From Clostridia bacterium (GTDB taxonomy: Bacteria > Bacillota > Clostridia > Oscillospirales > Acutalibacteraceae): DNA of 64,000 bases. Shown one piece after another: positions 53,817-60,949 of the stretch. Location: contig JAFQON010000048.1 of assembly GCA_017403185.1 (NCBI GenBank), positions 1 to 64,000 on the forward strand. The letters are read 5' to 3'. Under the pieces are notes generated by a model. That model ran no database searches. It was not told the origin of the DNA and worked only from the letters and a program-made list of their open reading frames with translations. Within the stretch, counting starts at the first letter, position 1. The number at the start of each line of letters is the position of its first letter. Position numbers and translations under genes: made by a program.

Positions 53817-54305
53817 ATGAAAGCAATAGTTAATGTTGACAATAACTGGGCAATCGGAATGGGTGACTCACTGATTAACCACATTCCTGCCGATATGAAA
53901 TTTTTTAAGAAAAAAACAACGGGCAATGTTGTTGTTATGGGGCGCACAACCTTCCTTACATTTCCCGGTCCCAAAGCTTTGCCCAACAGAGTGAATATTG
54001 TGCTCACAACGGATAAGAGTTGGAGTGCGCCTGATGTTATTGTGTGCCATTCGGTTGAGGAGCTTTTTGAACAGCTCAGAAGATACGACACAAATACCGT
54101 TTATGTAATCGGCGGTTCATCTGTTTATGAACAGCTTTTGCCTTATTGCGACACAGCGTATGTTACAAAGGTTGACACTGCAAAGCCTGCTGATAAATTT
54201 TTCCCGAATCTTGACAAAGTGTCGGATTGGGAGCTTGCTTGCGAGGGCGATGTGCAGGAGCACAAGGATGTTAAGTTCAGATTTACAACCTACAGAAAGA
54301 AATAA
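53817..54305 (+). CDS. folA: dihydrofolate reductase FolA
   Basis: 162 residues. It reduces dihydrofolate to tetrahydrofolate with NADPH. MKAIVNVDNNWAIGMGDSLI, HIPADMKFFK (the acidic active-site Asp), VVVMGRTTFLTFP and VYVIGGSSVYEQLLP are the standard segments. The usual NALPWHLPAD is replaced by SLINHIPAD. 12 bp after thyA, RBS GAGGT. Confidence 0.95.
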   Translation: MKAIVNVDNNWAIGMGDSLINHIPADMKFFKKKTTGNVVVMGRTTFLTFPGPKALPNRVNIVLTTDKSWSAPDVIVCHSVEELFEQLRRYDTNTVYVIGGSSVYEQLLPYCDTAYVTKVDTAKPADKFFPNLDKVSDWELACEGDVQEHKDVKFRFTTYRKK

Positions 54306-54326
54306 TGGCGGAGCCATGCCCGCCGC

Positions 54327-54371
54327 AGTCAGGTCGAGCGGGTTTTGCCTGCAATCGGTCTGACTTTTTTT
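54327..54371 (+). terminator. terminator of the thyA-folA operon
   Basis: A long stem-loop with G-U pairs (AGTCAGGT with GTCTGACT, inner GCGGG with CCTGC) is followed by seven T. It follows the folA stop by about 22 bp. Confidence 0.7.
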
Positions 54372-54387
54372 GAAAGGAGTGAAGCAT

Positions 54388-55437
54388 ATGGAAGCTGTTC
54401 AGTATAAGTGCCCGAACTGCGGAGGCGGCCTGAAATTCAATGCAGATAAACAGGATTTTTTATGTGAATACTGTGATTCCGTTTTTAAAGAGGAGGATTT
54501 CTTTAAAAAGGATGATGCCCTTGAAAACGAAAGCCCCGAAGCTGAGAGCGTTGAAAGGCAGGAATATGAAAATGCTGTTTTATACAGCTGCCCGAGCTGC
54601 GGCGCACAGGTTATAACCGATGAGACAACGGCGGCAACAACCTGCTATTACTGCTCAAACCCCGTTGTGCTTTCAGGCAAGCTTAGCGGTGAGCTGAGAC
54701 CCGATATGATTATCCCGTTTAAAATCGATAAGAAGGATGCAATAAATAAATTCAAGGAAATGTGCGGCAAAAAGAAGTTTTTGCCAAAGAATTTTGTGGC
54801 GGAATCCCATCTTGAAGAAATCAAGGGTGTATATTTCCCTTATTGGTATATTGACTGTAAAACAAACGGCAGTATAAATGCAACATCAAGGCAGGTAAGA
54901 ACATGGGTTACGGGAGATCATCAACACACCGAAACCACCGTGCGAGGCCATTTCCGTCAGGGTGATATGCAGATAACCAATATGCCCGAGGCAGCCCTGA
55001 AGGGCAAGGACAGAGACCTGATGCGTTATGTCTGTCCGTTTAACAGTGCCGATTTTGTTCCGTTTTCAATGTCTTACCTTTCGGGATATTTTGCCGAAAG
55101 GCGAAACATAGAATCGGCTGAAATTGAAGCCGGAGTTACTCAGAAAATCAGGCACTTTTCCGAGGAAAAGCTTGAAAAATCCATTGATTATGTAAATGTC
55201 AGCATAAAGGACAGCAGCATCAATGTCGGCAGTCTCAGCTGGAGATATAACCTTTTGCCTGTGTGGGTGCTCAGCTATAAGCATAAAGATAAGAATTATC
55301 TGTATGCTTTGAACGGTCAGACCGGCAAGGTTTACGGTGAGCTGCCCGTGTGCAGCAAAAAGCTTGCGGGGCTTTTTGCGGGCGTTGCTGCAGGAGCATC
55401 ACTCATATTTTCTGTTTTGGGGGTGCTTCTGTTTTGA
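54388..55437 (+). CDS. TFIIB-type zinc-ribbon membrane protein
   Basis: 349 residues from ATG 54388 (RBS GAAAGGAG). Two zinc ribbons occupy the first 95 residues: CPNCGG...CEYCDS and CPSCGA...CYYCSN. A long soluble region with IIPFKIDKKDAINKFKEMCG and YFPYWYIDCK follows. One or two membrane helices sit at the extreme C-terminus (about 325-349). The role is unknown. It overlaps the start of the TPM-domain gene by 4 bp, and this pair is likely one functional unit. Confidence 0.8.
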   Translation: MEAVQYKCPNCGGGLKFNADKQDFLCEYCDSVFKEEDFFKKDDALENESPEAESVERQEYENAVLYSCPSCGAQVITDETTAATTCYYCSNPVVLSGKLSGELRPDMIIPFKIDKKDAINKFKEMCGKKKFLPKNFVAESHLEEIKGVYFPYWYIDCKTNGSINATSRQVRTWVTGDHQHTETTVRGHFRQGDMQITNMPEAALKGKDRDLMRYVCPFNSADFVPFSMSYLSGYFAERRNIESAEIEAGVTQKIRHFSEEKLEKSIDYVNVSIKDSSINVGSLSWRYNLLPVWVLSYKHKDKNYLYALNGQTGKVYGELPVCSKKLAGLFAGVAAGASLIFSVLGVLLF

Positions 55438-56300
55438 AAAAAGCGGTTTTGATTTTTATTACTTTTGTGCTTGTGTTATCTTCGTCGGTGACGGCATTTT
55501 CCTATGAGAGCCTTGTCGACGACTCCGCAAATCTGTTTTCGGTTTCCGAATATGAGGATATAGCAGATGCTGCAAATGAATTCTGCGAAGAAACGGGTCT
55601 GGCACTTGCTGTAGTAACAACGGATGATACTCAGGGCAGAACAACCGAAAGCTTTGCCGAAGATTACTATGATGACCTTGCGGATTTTCAGGGGTGGCCC
55701 GAAAACGGTATGCTTCTGATTATTGATATGGATAACAGAATCATTTATGCAGATGCGGTCGGTGACACATGGGATATTTACAGCGATTCCGATATTTCAT
55801 ATATAACCGATTGCGGCTATGATGAGGTGTCATACGGTGAATACGGAGATGCAATGCTCGAAATGATTGATGCCGCTGTTGAGTCATATGCAAGCGAAGG
55901 CGATTATTATAACGGTGACGGTTATATAGGCGGATATGACTATAATTATGACTACGACTATGACTATGACGAAGATTACGAATATAACAGCGGCAAAGAT
56001 GATTCCTTAAGCATAACCGATATTTTTATTTATATCGCACTCGGTCTTGCCGCAGGCGCAATATCTGTTTTTGTTGTAAAAAGCAGATATAAAAATCAGG
56101 GTAAGGGCGATGAATTCGATACAGATGATGTGATTCTGAATTTGACGGGATCAAACGATACCGTGATAAGCCGTAATGTTGTTACAACGAAAATTCCCAA
56201 AAGCAATAATAACGGCAGACCCGGCGGGGGAGGCGGCGGAGTATCCGTTCACCGTTCCTCCGGCGGCAGAGTGCACAGAAGTTCAGGCAGAAGATTTTAA
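55434..56300 (+). CDS. TPM-domain membrane protein
   Basis: 288 residues from TTG 55434, overlapping the previous stop (TTGA); RBS GGGGGTG. A signal peptide (about 1-22) is followed by a TPM domain (YESLVDDSANLFSVSEYEDI, GMLLIIDMDNRIIYADAVGD), a fold linked to acid phosphatase-like and photosystem-repair proteins. Then comes a Tyr/Asp-rich tract (about 165-187), one helix (about 199-216) and a basic Gly/Ser/His C-terminus (VHRSSGGRVHRSSGRRF). The tail would lie in the cytoplasm if the N-terminus is exported. Coupled to the zinc-ribbon gene. Confidence 0.85.
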   Translation: MKKAVLIFITFVLVLSSSVTAFSYESLVDDSANLFSVSEYEDIADAANEFCEETGLALAVVTTDDTQGRTTESFAEDYYDDLADFQGWPENGMLLIIDMDNRIIYADAVGDTWDIYSDSDISYITDCGYDEVSYGEYGDAMLEMIDAAVESYASEGDYYNGDGYIGGYDYNYDYDYDYDEDYEYNSGKDDSLSITDIFIYIALGLAAGAISVFVVKSRYKNQGKGDEFDTDDVILNLTGSNDTVISRNVVTTKIPKSNNNGRPGGGGGGVSVHRSSGGRVHRSSGRRF

Positions 56301-56316
56301 TTAAGGAGGTTTTTTT

Positions 56317-56850
56317 ATGGGAAACATATGGCATGATATAAGCCCTAAGAGGATAACACCTGAGGATTTTATGGCGGTTATCGAAATAACCAAGGGCAGC
56401 AAGAAAAAATATGAACTTGATAAGGAAACAGGCGTTCTGATGCTTGACCGTATTCTTTATACATCAACGCATTATCCTGCGAACTACGGCTTTATTCCGA
56501 GAACATACGGCGACGACGGCGACCCGCTTGATGTTGTTGTTATCTGCAGCGAAAAGATTGACCCGATGACTCTTGTGCGCTGCTATCCGATAGGCGTTAT
56601 TACTATGAAGGACAGCGGAAAAATGGACGAAAAGATAATTTCCATTCCGTTCAATGACCCTAATTATAACTGCTACAAGGATATAAGCGAGCTTCCTGCT
56701 CATGTTTTCAATGAGATGACTCATTTCTTCTCTGTATACAAAAATCTTGAGGAGAAAGAAACTGTTGTTGACGAGGTTCGTAACAGAGATGAGGCTATTG
56801 AAATAATCAAAAGCTGTATAAATAACTATATTACCGAATTTTGCAGATAA
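56317..56850 (+). CDS. ppa: inorganic pyrophosphatase, family I
   Basis: 177 residues. It hydrolyses pyrophosphate. The signature YGDDGDPLDVVV gives the metal Asp cluster, and VIEITKGSKKKYELDKETG and ANYGFIPRTYGDD are the other conserved parts. RBS AAGGAGG. 16 bp after the TPM gene, possibly read from the same transcript. The 104-bp gap to guaB has no hairpin I would call a terminator. Confidence 0.95.
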   Translation: MGNIWHDISPKRITPEDFMAVIEITKGSKKKYELDKETGVLMLDRILYTSTHYPANYGFIPRTYGDDGDPLDVVVICSEKIDPMTLVRCYPIGVITMKDSGKMDEKIISIPFNDPNYNCYKDISELPAHVFNEMTHFFSVYKNLEEKETVVDEVRNRDEAIEIIKSCINNYITEFCR

Positions 56851-56954
56851 ATTTCTTTTTATATCTTTACTTTTCAAAAACTTTGTTGTAAAATACATTT
56901 TATATACTCGGTTGACTTTTCCGGCAGCCGAAATTTCCAGAAGGAGTGAACAAA

Positions 56955-58463
56955 ATGGCTATTTATTGTCAGGAGCCCTCAAGAACATTCAGTGAATATC
57001 TTCTTATTCCGGGCTACACCTCAAGGGAATGTATCCCCGCAAACGTAAATCTCAAAACACCTCTTGTTAAGTACAGAAAGGGCGAAGAAGAATGCCCCCT
57101 CAGCCTTAACATTCCTCTTGTTTCCGCAATCATGCAGTCGGTATCAAACGATACTCTGGCAATTGCGCTTGCAAAGGAGGGTGGTATTTCATTTATCTAC
57201 GGCTCACAGAGCATTGAAGATGAAGCCGCTATGGTTGCAAGAGTAAAGAGCTACAAAGCAGGCTTTGTTGTAAGCGATTCAAACCTCAAGCCCGATTCAA
57301 CCCTCGCAGAGGTTCTTGACCTTATTGAAATCACGGGCCACAGCACAATGGCTGTTACCGATAACGGCGGCCCTAACGGCAAGCTTCTCGGCGTTGTTAC
57401 CGGCAGAGATTACAGAGTCAGCAGAATGAACCTTGAAACTCCCGTTTCATCATTTATGACTCCTTTGGAAAAACTTATCACCGCACCGGAAAGCACCACA
57501 TTGAAGGAAGCAAACGATATTATCTGGGATAACAAGCTCAACTCGCTTCCCATCGTTGATAAAAACGGTAATCTTCTTTATTTTGTATTCCGTAAGGATT
57601 ACTCACAGCATAAGGATAATCCTCAGGAGCTTCTTGATGCTAACAAGAGCTATATCGTAGGCGCAGGTATCAACACTCTTGACTATGAAAAGAGAGTTCC
57701 TGCTCTTGTTGAGGCAGGCGCAGATGTGCTTTGCATCGACTCATCGGAAGGCTACACCGTATGGCAGGAGCAGACTCTTGCATTCATCCGTGAAAAGTAC
57801 GGCGATAAGGTTAAGGTAGGCGCAGGCAATGTTGTTGACCGTGAGGGCTTCCTTTTCCTTGCAAAGGCAGGCGCAGACTTCGTTAAGGTCGGCATCGGCG
57901 GCGGTTCAATCTGCATTACCCGTGAAACAAAGGGTATAGGCAGAGGTCAGGCAACAGCTCTTATTGAGGTTGCAGCCGCAAGAGATGAATATTATGCTGA
58001 AACGGGCATTTATGTTCCCATCTGCTCAGACGGCGGTATTGTTCACGATTATCACATGACCCTTGCTCTTGCAATGGGTGCGGATTTCCTCATGCTCGGC
58101 AGATACTTTGCACGCTTTGACGAAAGCCCCACAAACAAGCTTCTCGTTAACGGCGTATATGTTAAGGAATACTGGGGTGAAGGCTCCAACAGAGCAAGAA
58201 ACTGGCAGAGATATGACCTCGGCGGCAAGGCAAAGCTCAGCTTTGAAGAAGGCGTTGACTCGTATGTTACCTATGCGGGCTCGCTCAGCGATAATGTTGC
58301 AAAGAGTCTCTACAAGGTTAAGTCAACCATGTGTAATGTCGGTGTGCTCAACATTCCCGACCTTCAGAAGAATGCAAAGCTCACCGTTGTTTCCGCAACA
58401 AGCATAGTTGAGGGCGGTTACCATGATGTTACCCTCAAAACCTCTGCAACATCAGGCAGATAA
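56955..58463 (+). CDS. guaB: IMP dehydrogenase, Tritrichomonas-like type
   Basis: 502 residues from ATG 56955 (RBS AAGGAG). It oxidises IMP to XMP for GMP synthesis. The barrel is interrupted by a CBS pair (about 105-220). The catalytic loop is [18 protein letters not shown] with Cys320, unlike the usual GPGSICTTR form. The flap ends in [13 protein letters not shown], carrying the Arg-Tyr pair. From memory, these stretches match the Tritrichomonas foetus enzyme far better than the E. coli type. It is an isolated gene with its own terminator. Confidence 0.93.
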   Translation: MAIYCQEPSRTFSEYLLIPGYTSRECIPANVNLKTPLVKYRKGEEECPLSLNIPLVSAIMQSVSNDTLAIALAKEGGISFIYGSQSIEDEAAMVARVKSYKAGFVVSDSNLKPDSTLAEVLDLIEITGHSTMAVTDNGGPNGKLLGVVTGRDYRVSRMNLETPVSSFMTPLEKLITAPESTTLKEANDIIWDNKLNSLPIVDKNGNLLYFVFRKDYSQHKDNPQELLDANKSYIVGAGINTLDYEKRVPALVEAGADVLCIDSSEGYTVWQEQTLAFIREKYGDKVKVGAGNVVDREGFLFLAKAGADFVKVGIGGGSICITRETKGIGRGQATALIEVAAARDEYYAETGIYVPICSDGGIVHDYHMTLALAMGADFLMLGRYFARFDESPTNKLLVNGVYVKEYWGEGSNRARNWQRYDLGGKAKLSFEEGVDSYVTYAGSLSDNVAKSLYKVKSTMCNVGVLNIPDLQKNAKLTVVSATSIVEGGYHDVTLKTSATSGR

Positions 58464-58473
58464 ATAAGAATTT

Positions 58474-58505
58474 AACGGTGCCTCGGTTTTGAGGCACCGT
58501 TTTTG
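58474..58505 (+). terminator. intrinsic terminator of guaB
   Basis: Perfect 11-bp stem AACGGTGCCTC (58474-58484) with GAGGCACCGTT (58491-58501), then TTTTG. Confidence 0.92.
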
Positions 58506-58520
58506 CGTGATGTTAATTTT

Positions 58521-58555
58521 CGTTGCTTGTCGCAACGGGTGAAAGTGAGTATAAT
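58521..58555 (+). promoter_or_regulatory. promoter with inverted-repeat operator of the XRE gene
   Basis: TTGTCG (58527-58532), 17-bp spacer, TATAAT (58550-58555). CGTTGC (58521-58526) and GCAACG (58532-58537) form a perfect inverted repeat around the -35 box, as expected for autorepression by the XRE protein downstream. Confidence 0.65.
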
Positions 58556-58575
58556 TTATTGCAGGAGGCGAATTT

Positions 58576-59121
58576 ATGCTCAGTGAAAACATAAAAAAAT
58601 TGAGAAAAGAAAAAGAGATGTCGCAGGAAGAGCTTGCACTCAGGCTTAATGTTGTGAGACAGACCGTTTCGAAATGGGAGCAGAATTTATCCGTGCCCGA
58701 TTCGGAAATGCTTATAAAAATTGCCGAGGTGTTTGAAGTTCCCGTCAGCAGATTGCTTGGTGAAAGAGTTGAAGAAACCGATACAAAAACAGAGCTTGAA
58801 AAAATCAGCCAAAAGCTTGAAAACCTTAATTCTATGATAGCGGAAAAAAGCAATAAAAGCCGCCGCATATGGTTAACCGTTGTTGCAGTTTGCCTGATTA
58901 TCATATCAGCAATTCTTCTTGCATTCTCCGTCATATTTCTGATTCGTCTGATTAATTTTGTTTCTCCTGCATCTTCGGTTGCGATTATCGGCGGTGCAGA
59001 CGGCCCTACAAAAATAACGGTATCATCAACAATGTCGTGGTTTGAAGTGCTTGCTCTGTTTGCGGTTGCATTGATAATTTTTGCCGCTGCCATAATGATT
59101 CTGAGGAGAATTAAAAAGTAA
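58576..59121 (+). CDS. XRE-family regulator with membrane domain
   Basis: 181 residues. An N-terminal helix-turn-helix (ENIKKLRKEKEMSQEELALR, VVRQTVSKWEQNLSVPD) covers 5-60. A short coiled-coil-like segment (about 72-92) and two membrane helices (about 97-122 and 152-175) follow. Between them lies SSVAIIGGADGPTKITVSS, which closely resembles the conserved GGADGPTAI loop of sodium-translocating decarboxylase beta subunits. It is a probable membrane-tethered repressor of its own operon. The next gene overlaps by 1 bp (TAATG). Confidence 0.85.
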   Translation: MLSENIKKLRKEKEMSQEELALRLNVVRQTVSKWEQNLSVPDSEMLIKIAEVFEVPVSRLLGERVEETDTKTELEKISQKLENLNSMIAEKSNKSRRIWLTVVAVCLIIISAILLAFSVIFLIRLINFVSPASSVAIIGGADGPTKITVSSTMSWFEVLALFAVALIIFAAAIMILRRIKK

Positions 59122-59564
59122 TGCGCAAACTGATGTCTATTATTTTGACGGTATGTATTTTACTTTTTGCTGTTTCATGTTCAACAGCAAAACAAGGTGA
59201 TTGTTTTGATTTGACTTCTGAATCAAATTCAGGGGAATATAATTTTATATCTGAGTGGCCGGATAATGAGTTTACTCATTATGTTCCAAAGCCGGAGTAC
59301 GGTAAGGTGTGGTATACATATTCATTTAATAACAGAGAAGCTTTTTCGATTTCTTTGGAACAAATATCTGAAGAGGAATCAAATTTATATATCGAAAAGC
59401 TGAAATCTTTTGGTTATGTTATATTTGGAAAAGCAAGTAACGATGTTTCAACGGGAATTAATATGGTAAAAGATAATATTTATCTAAGCATAGCATACAG
59501 CGACGGTGTTTTAGGTATGATGATTATAAAAGAAATTGCTTCAACAACCTACTGTATTCAATAA
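59121..59564 (+). CDS. lipoprotein of unknown function, DUF6591-like
   Basis: 147 residues. Signal peptide ends in lipobox FAVSC. The mature part has the pattern 'VPKPEYGKVWYTYSFNN...ISEEESNLYIEKLKSFGYV', seen in small clostridial lipoproteins of the DUF6591 kind, role unknown. Its DNA is more AT-rich than upstream genes. It is coupled to the membrane XRE regulator, so it is probably part of a stress- or signal-responsive unit. Confidence 0.75.
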   Translation: MRKLMSIILTVCILLFAVSCSTAKQGDCFDLTSESNSGEYNFISEWPDNEFTHYVPKPEYGKVWYTYSFNNREAFSISLEQISEEESNLYIEKLKSFGYVIFGKASNDVSTGINMVKDNIYLSIAYSDGVLGMMIIKEIASTTYCIQ

Positions 59565-59579
59565 AATTTAATATAACAC

Positions 59580-59608
59580 TTGATTTTTGAGTTCGCTTAA
59601 GCTATAAT
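59580..59608 (+). promoter_or_regulatory. promoter of tRNA-Leu
   Basis: TTGATT (59580-59585), 17-bp spacer, TATAAT (59603-59608), 15 bp before the mature tRNA 5' end. Confidence 0.8.
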
Positions 59609-59622
59609 AATAAAGCTGATTT

Positions 59623-59709
59623 GCCGATGTGATGGAATTGGCAGACGTGACGGACTCAAAATCCGTTGGTAGCGATACCGTGCGGGTTCGACCCCCGCCA
59701 TCGGCACCA
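59623..59709 (+). tRNA. tRNA-Leu(CAA)
   Basis: Acceptor GCCGATG pairs with CATCGGC. The anticodon loop CTCAAAA gives anticodon CAA, and there is a class II long variable arm (TGGTAGCGATACCG). T arm GGTTCGACCCC, discriminator A, encoded CCA. Confidence 0.95.
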
Positions 59710-59712
59710 AAA
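59690..59712 (+). repeat. left copy of a 23-bp direct repeat (tRNA-Leu 3' end)
   Basis: The T-arm-to-CCA end of tRNA-Leu plus the following AAAA recurs exactly at 59841-59863, 151 bp downstream. This is the arrangement left by integration at a tRNA attachment site, or by local duplication. Confidence 0.85.
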
Positions 59713-59717
59713 AATTG

Positions 59718-59755
59718 CCCCTTACGGCGTATCCCGCCGTGAGGGGTATATTTTT
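59718..59755 (+). terminator. terminator after tRNA-Leu
   Basis: A 12-bp stem with one G-U pair (59718-59729 with 59735-59746) is followed by TATATTTTT. Confidence 0.85.
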
Positions 59756-59802
59756 GTGGAATGCGATGCGAGTGGGAGAACAGGCGACCGACCGCAGTCG
59801 GG

Positions 59803-59829
59803 AAAAAACAGTCCGGCGGACTGTTTTTT
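59803..59829. terminator. hairpin with A/T flanks between the tRNA repeats
   Basis: AAAAAACAGTCC (59803-59814), GGC loop, GGACTGTTTTTT (59818-59829), a perfect 12-bp stem. A smaller 5-bp hairpin (CCGAC 59788-59792 with GTCGG 59797-59801) precedes it. Confidence 0.75.
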
Positions 59830-59840
59830 AGCCGCGGGCA

Positions 59841-59863
59841 GACCCCCGCCATCGGCACCAAAA
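59841..59863 (+). repeat. right copy of the tRNA-Leu 3' end repeat
   Basis: Identical over 23 bp to 59690-59712. The preceding GCGGG also mimics the T stem, so about 28 bp of tRNA-like sequence is present without the rest of a tRNA. Confidence 0.85.
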
Positions 59864-59937
59864 GAAAGACCTCTGCGTTTGTTTTTGCAGAGGTTTTCTT
59901 ATTTGCTTTATGGTTTTATAAATAGGTGATTAGTGTT

Positions 59938-60885
59938 ATGAAGTGTAAGATTTGCGGTTATGAGAGTGGAAAATATCCTCTTTGCCGTTCCTGCAACAGT
60001 AAAAGAGAAAACGGCGAAATAATAAAATGTAAAAAATGCGGCGAATGGCATTATTCTGCAGCTGCTTGTTCACATGATAATTTATCTGAAACAAACAAAA
60101 ACTATTTGTACGAAGTGAAAAAAGTGTTAATCAGCAAATCTGAACAGGGCTTTTTTGATGCTATTAAATCATCTGTTCCGGAAGGCTTTTGTGTATTTCC
60201 TCAAATTAATTTGGCGTCTATAATTAATAAAACTGACGGTTCGAGATTTCACAACGAATTGTTTCGAAATGTAGACTTTTTAATTACTGATTCCGAATAT
60301 CATCCCAAATTAATAATTGAAATAAATGATTCAACCCATTTGAACAGCGATAGAAAAGAACGAGACGAAAAGGTTCGTAAAATATGTGAAGAAGCAGGGA
60401 TTCCAATTGTTAAGCTATGGACATCATATGGAATAAAACAAGATTATATTAAGAGCAGAATAACAGAAACCATTAATGCTCAGCCCGTAAAGAGAATTCA
60501 TCATTTCAGTGAATCGAATGTGCCGCCAAAATTTATGGAGCAGGTTCCCGAAAGTGTGAGAGAATTGGGTGATTTGGCTTCTGTTTATACAGGAACATCA
60601 ACTGTTAAGGAAAGCAAAAAGAAAGGCTGTTATATTGCAACTTGTGTGTATGGTAGCTATGATTGTTCACCTGTTTGGGTTTTGAGAAGATACCGTGATA
60701 GTGTTCTTTCGCGGAGCATTTGTGGTAGAATACTTATAAATTTGTATTACTCTGTCAGTCCTACGCTTGTGAAGTTTTTTTGTGAGAAATTTTGGTTTAA
60801 AGAGTTTTGCAAGAAGTGTCTTGATGCGATAGTAAAAAGAATGCAAAAACAAGGAATTGAAGATACACCGTATACTGACTCTTGA
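59938..60885 (+). CDS. zinc-ribbon / DUF2726 nuclease-like protein with C-terminal CFI-box
   Basis: 315 residues from ATG 59938 (AGGTGA 8 nt upstream). Two short Cys modules (CKICGYESGKYPLCRSC and CKKCGEWH) cover 1-45. A DUF2726-like domain (about 60-180) follows, with a restriction-endonuclease-like order: FRNVDFLITDSEYHPKLIIE (Asp, then E), INDSTH and IPIVKLW. The C-terminus (GCYIATCVYGSYDCSPVWVL, then RRYRDSVLSRSICG) matches the CFI-box pattern. Codon use is clearly more AT-rich, with many TTA and ATA codons. It probably arrived with the tRNA-associated insert. Function is unknown, and nuclease activity is inferred. Confidence 0.72.
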   Translation: MKCKICGYESGKYPLCRSCNSKRENGEIIKCKKCGEWHYSAAACSHDNLSETNKNYLYEVKKVLISKSEQGFFDAIKSSVPEGFCVFPQINLASIINKTDGSRFHNELFRNVDFLITDSEYHPKLIIEINDSTHLNSDRKERDEKVRKICEEAGIPIVKLWTSYGIKQDYIKSRITETINAQPVKRIHHFSESNVPPKFMEQVPESVRELGDLASVYTGTSTVKESKKKGCYIATCVYGSYDCSPVWVLRRYRDSVLSRSICGRILINLYYSVSPTLVKFFCEKFWFKEFCKKCLDAIVKRMQKQGIEDTPYTDS

Positions 60886-60896
60886 CTTAAACAATA

Positions 60897-60927
60897 AAAC
60901 GGCTTGCGTTTTCGCAAGCCGTTTCTG
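60897..60927. terminator. bidirectional terminator
   Basis: Perfect 12-bp stem AAACGGCTTGCG (60897-60908) with CGCAAGCCGTTT (60913-60924), TTTT loop. Confidence 0.85.
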
Positions 60928-60949
60928 TGTTATCCGAGAATTGATCTTA

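Noticed and set aside
54306-54387. Small inverted repeats after folA as a mobile-element end
   Set aside because: They are explained by a long G-U-containing terminator stem followed by seven T.
59568-59861. Reverse-strand ORF containing GADGGGRTRTVSLPTDFESV
   Set aside because: This is the well-known spurious translation of a tRNA-Leu gene on the opposite strand, extended through the hairpins.
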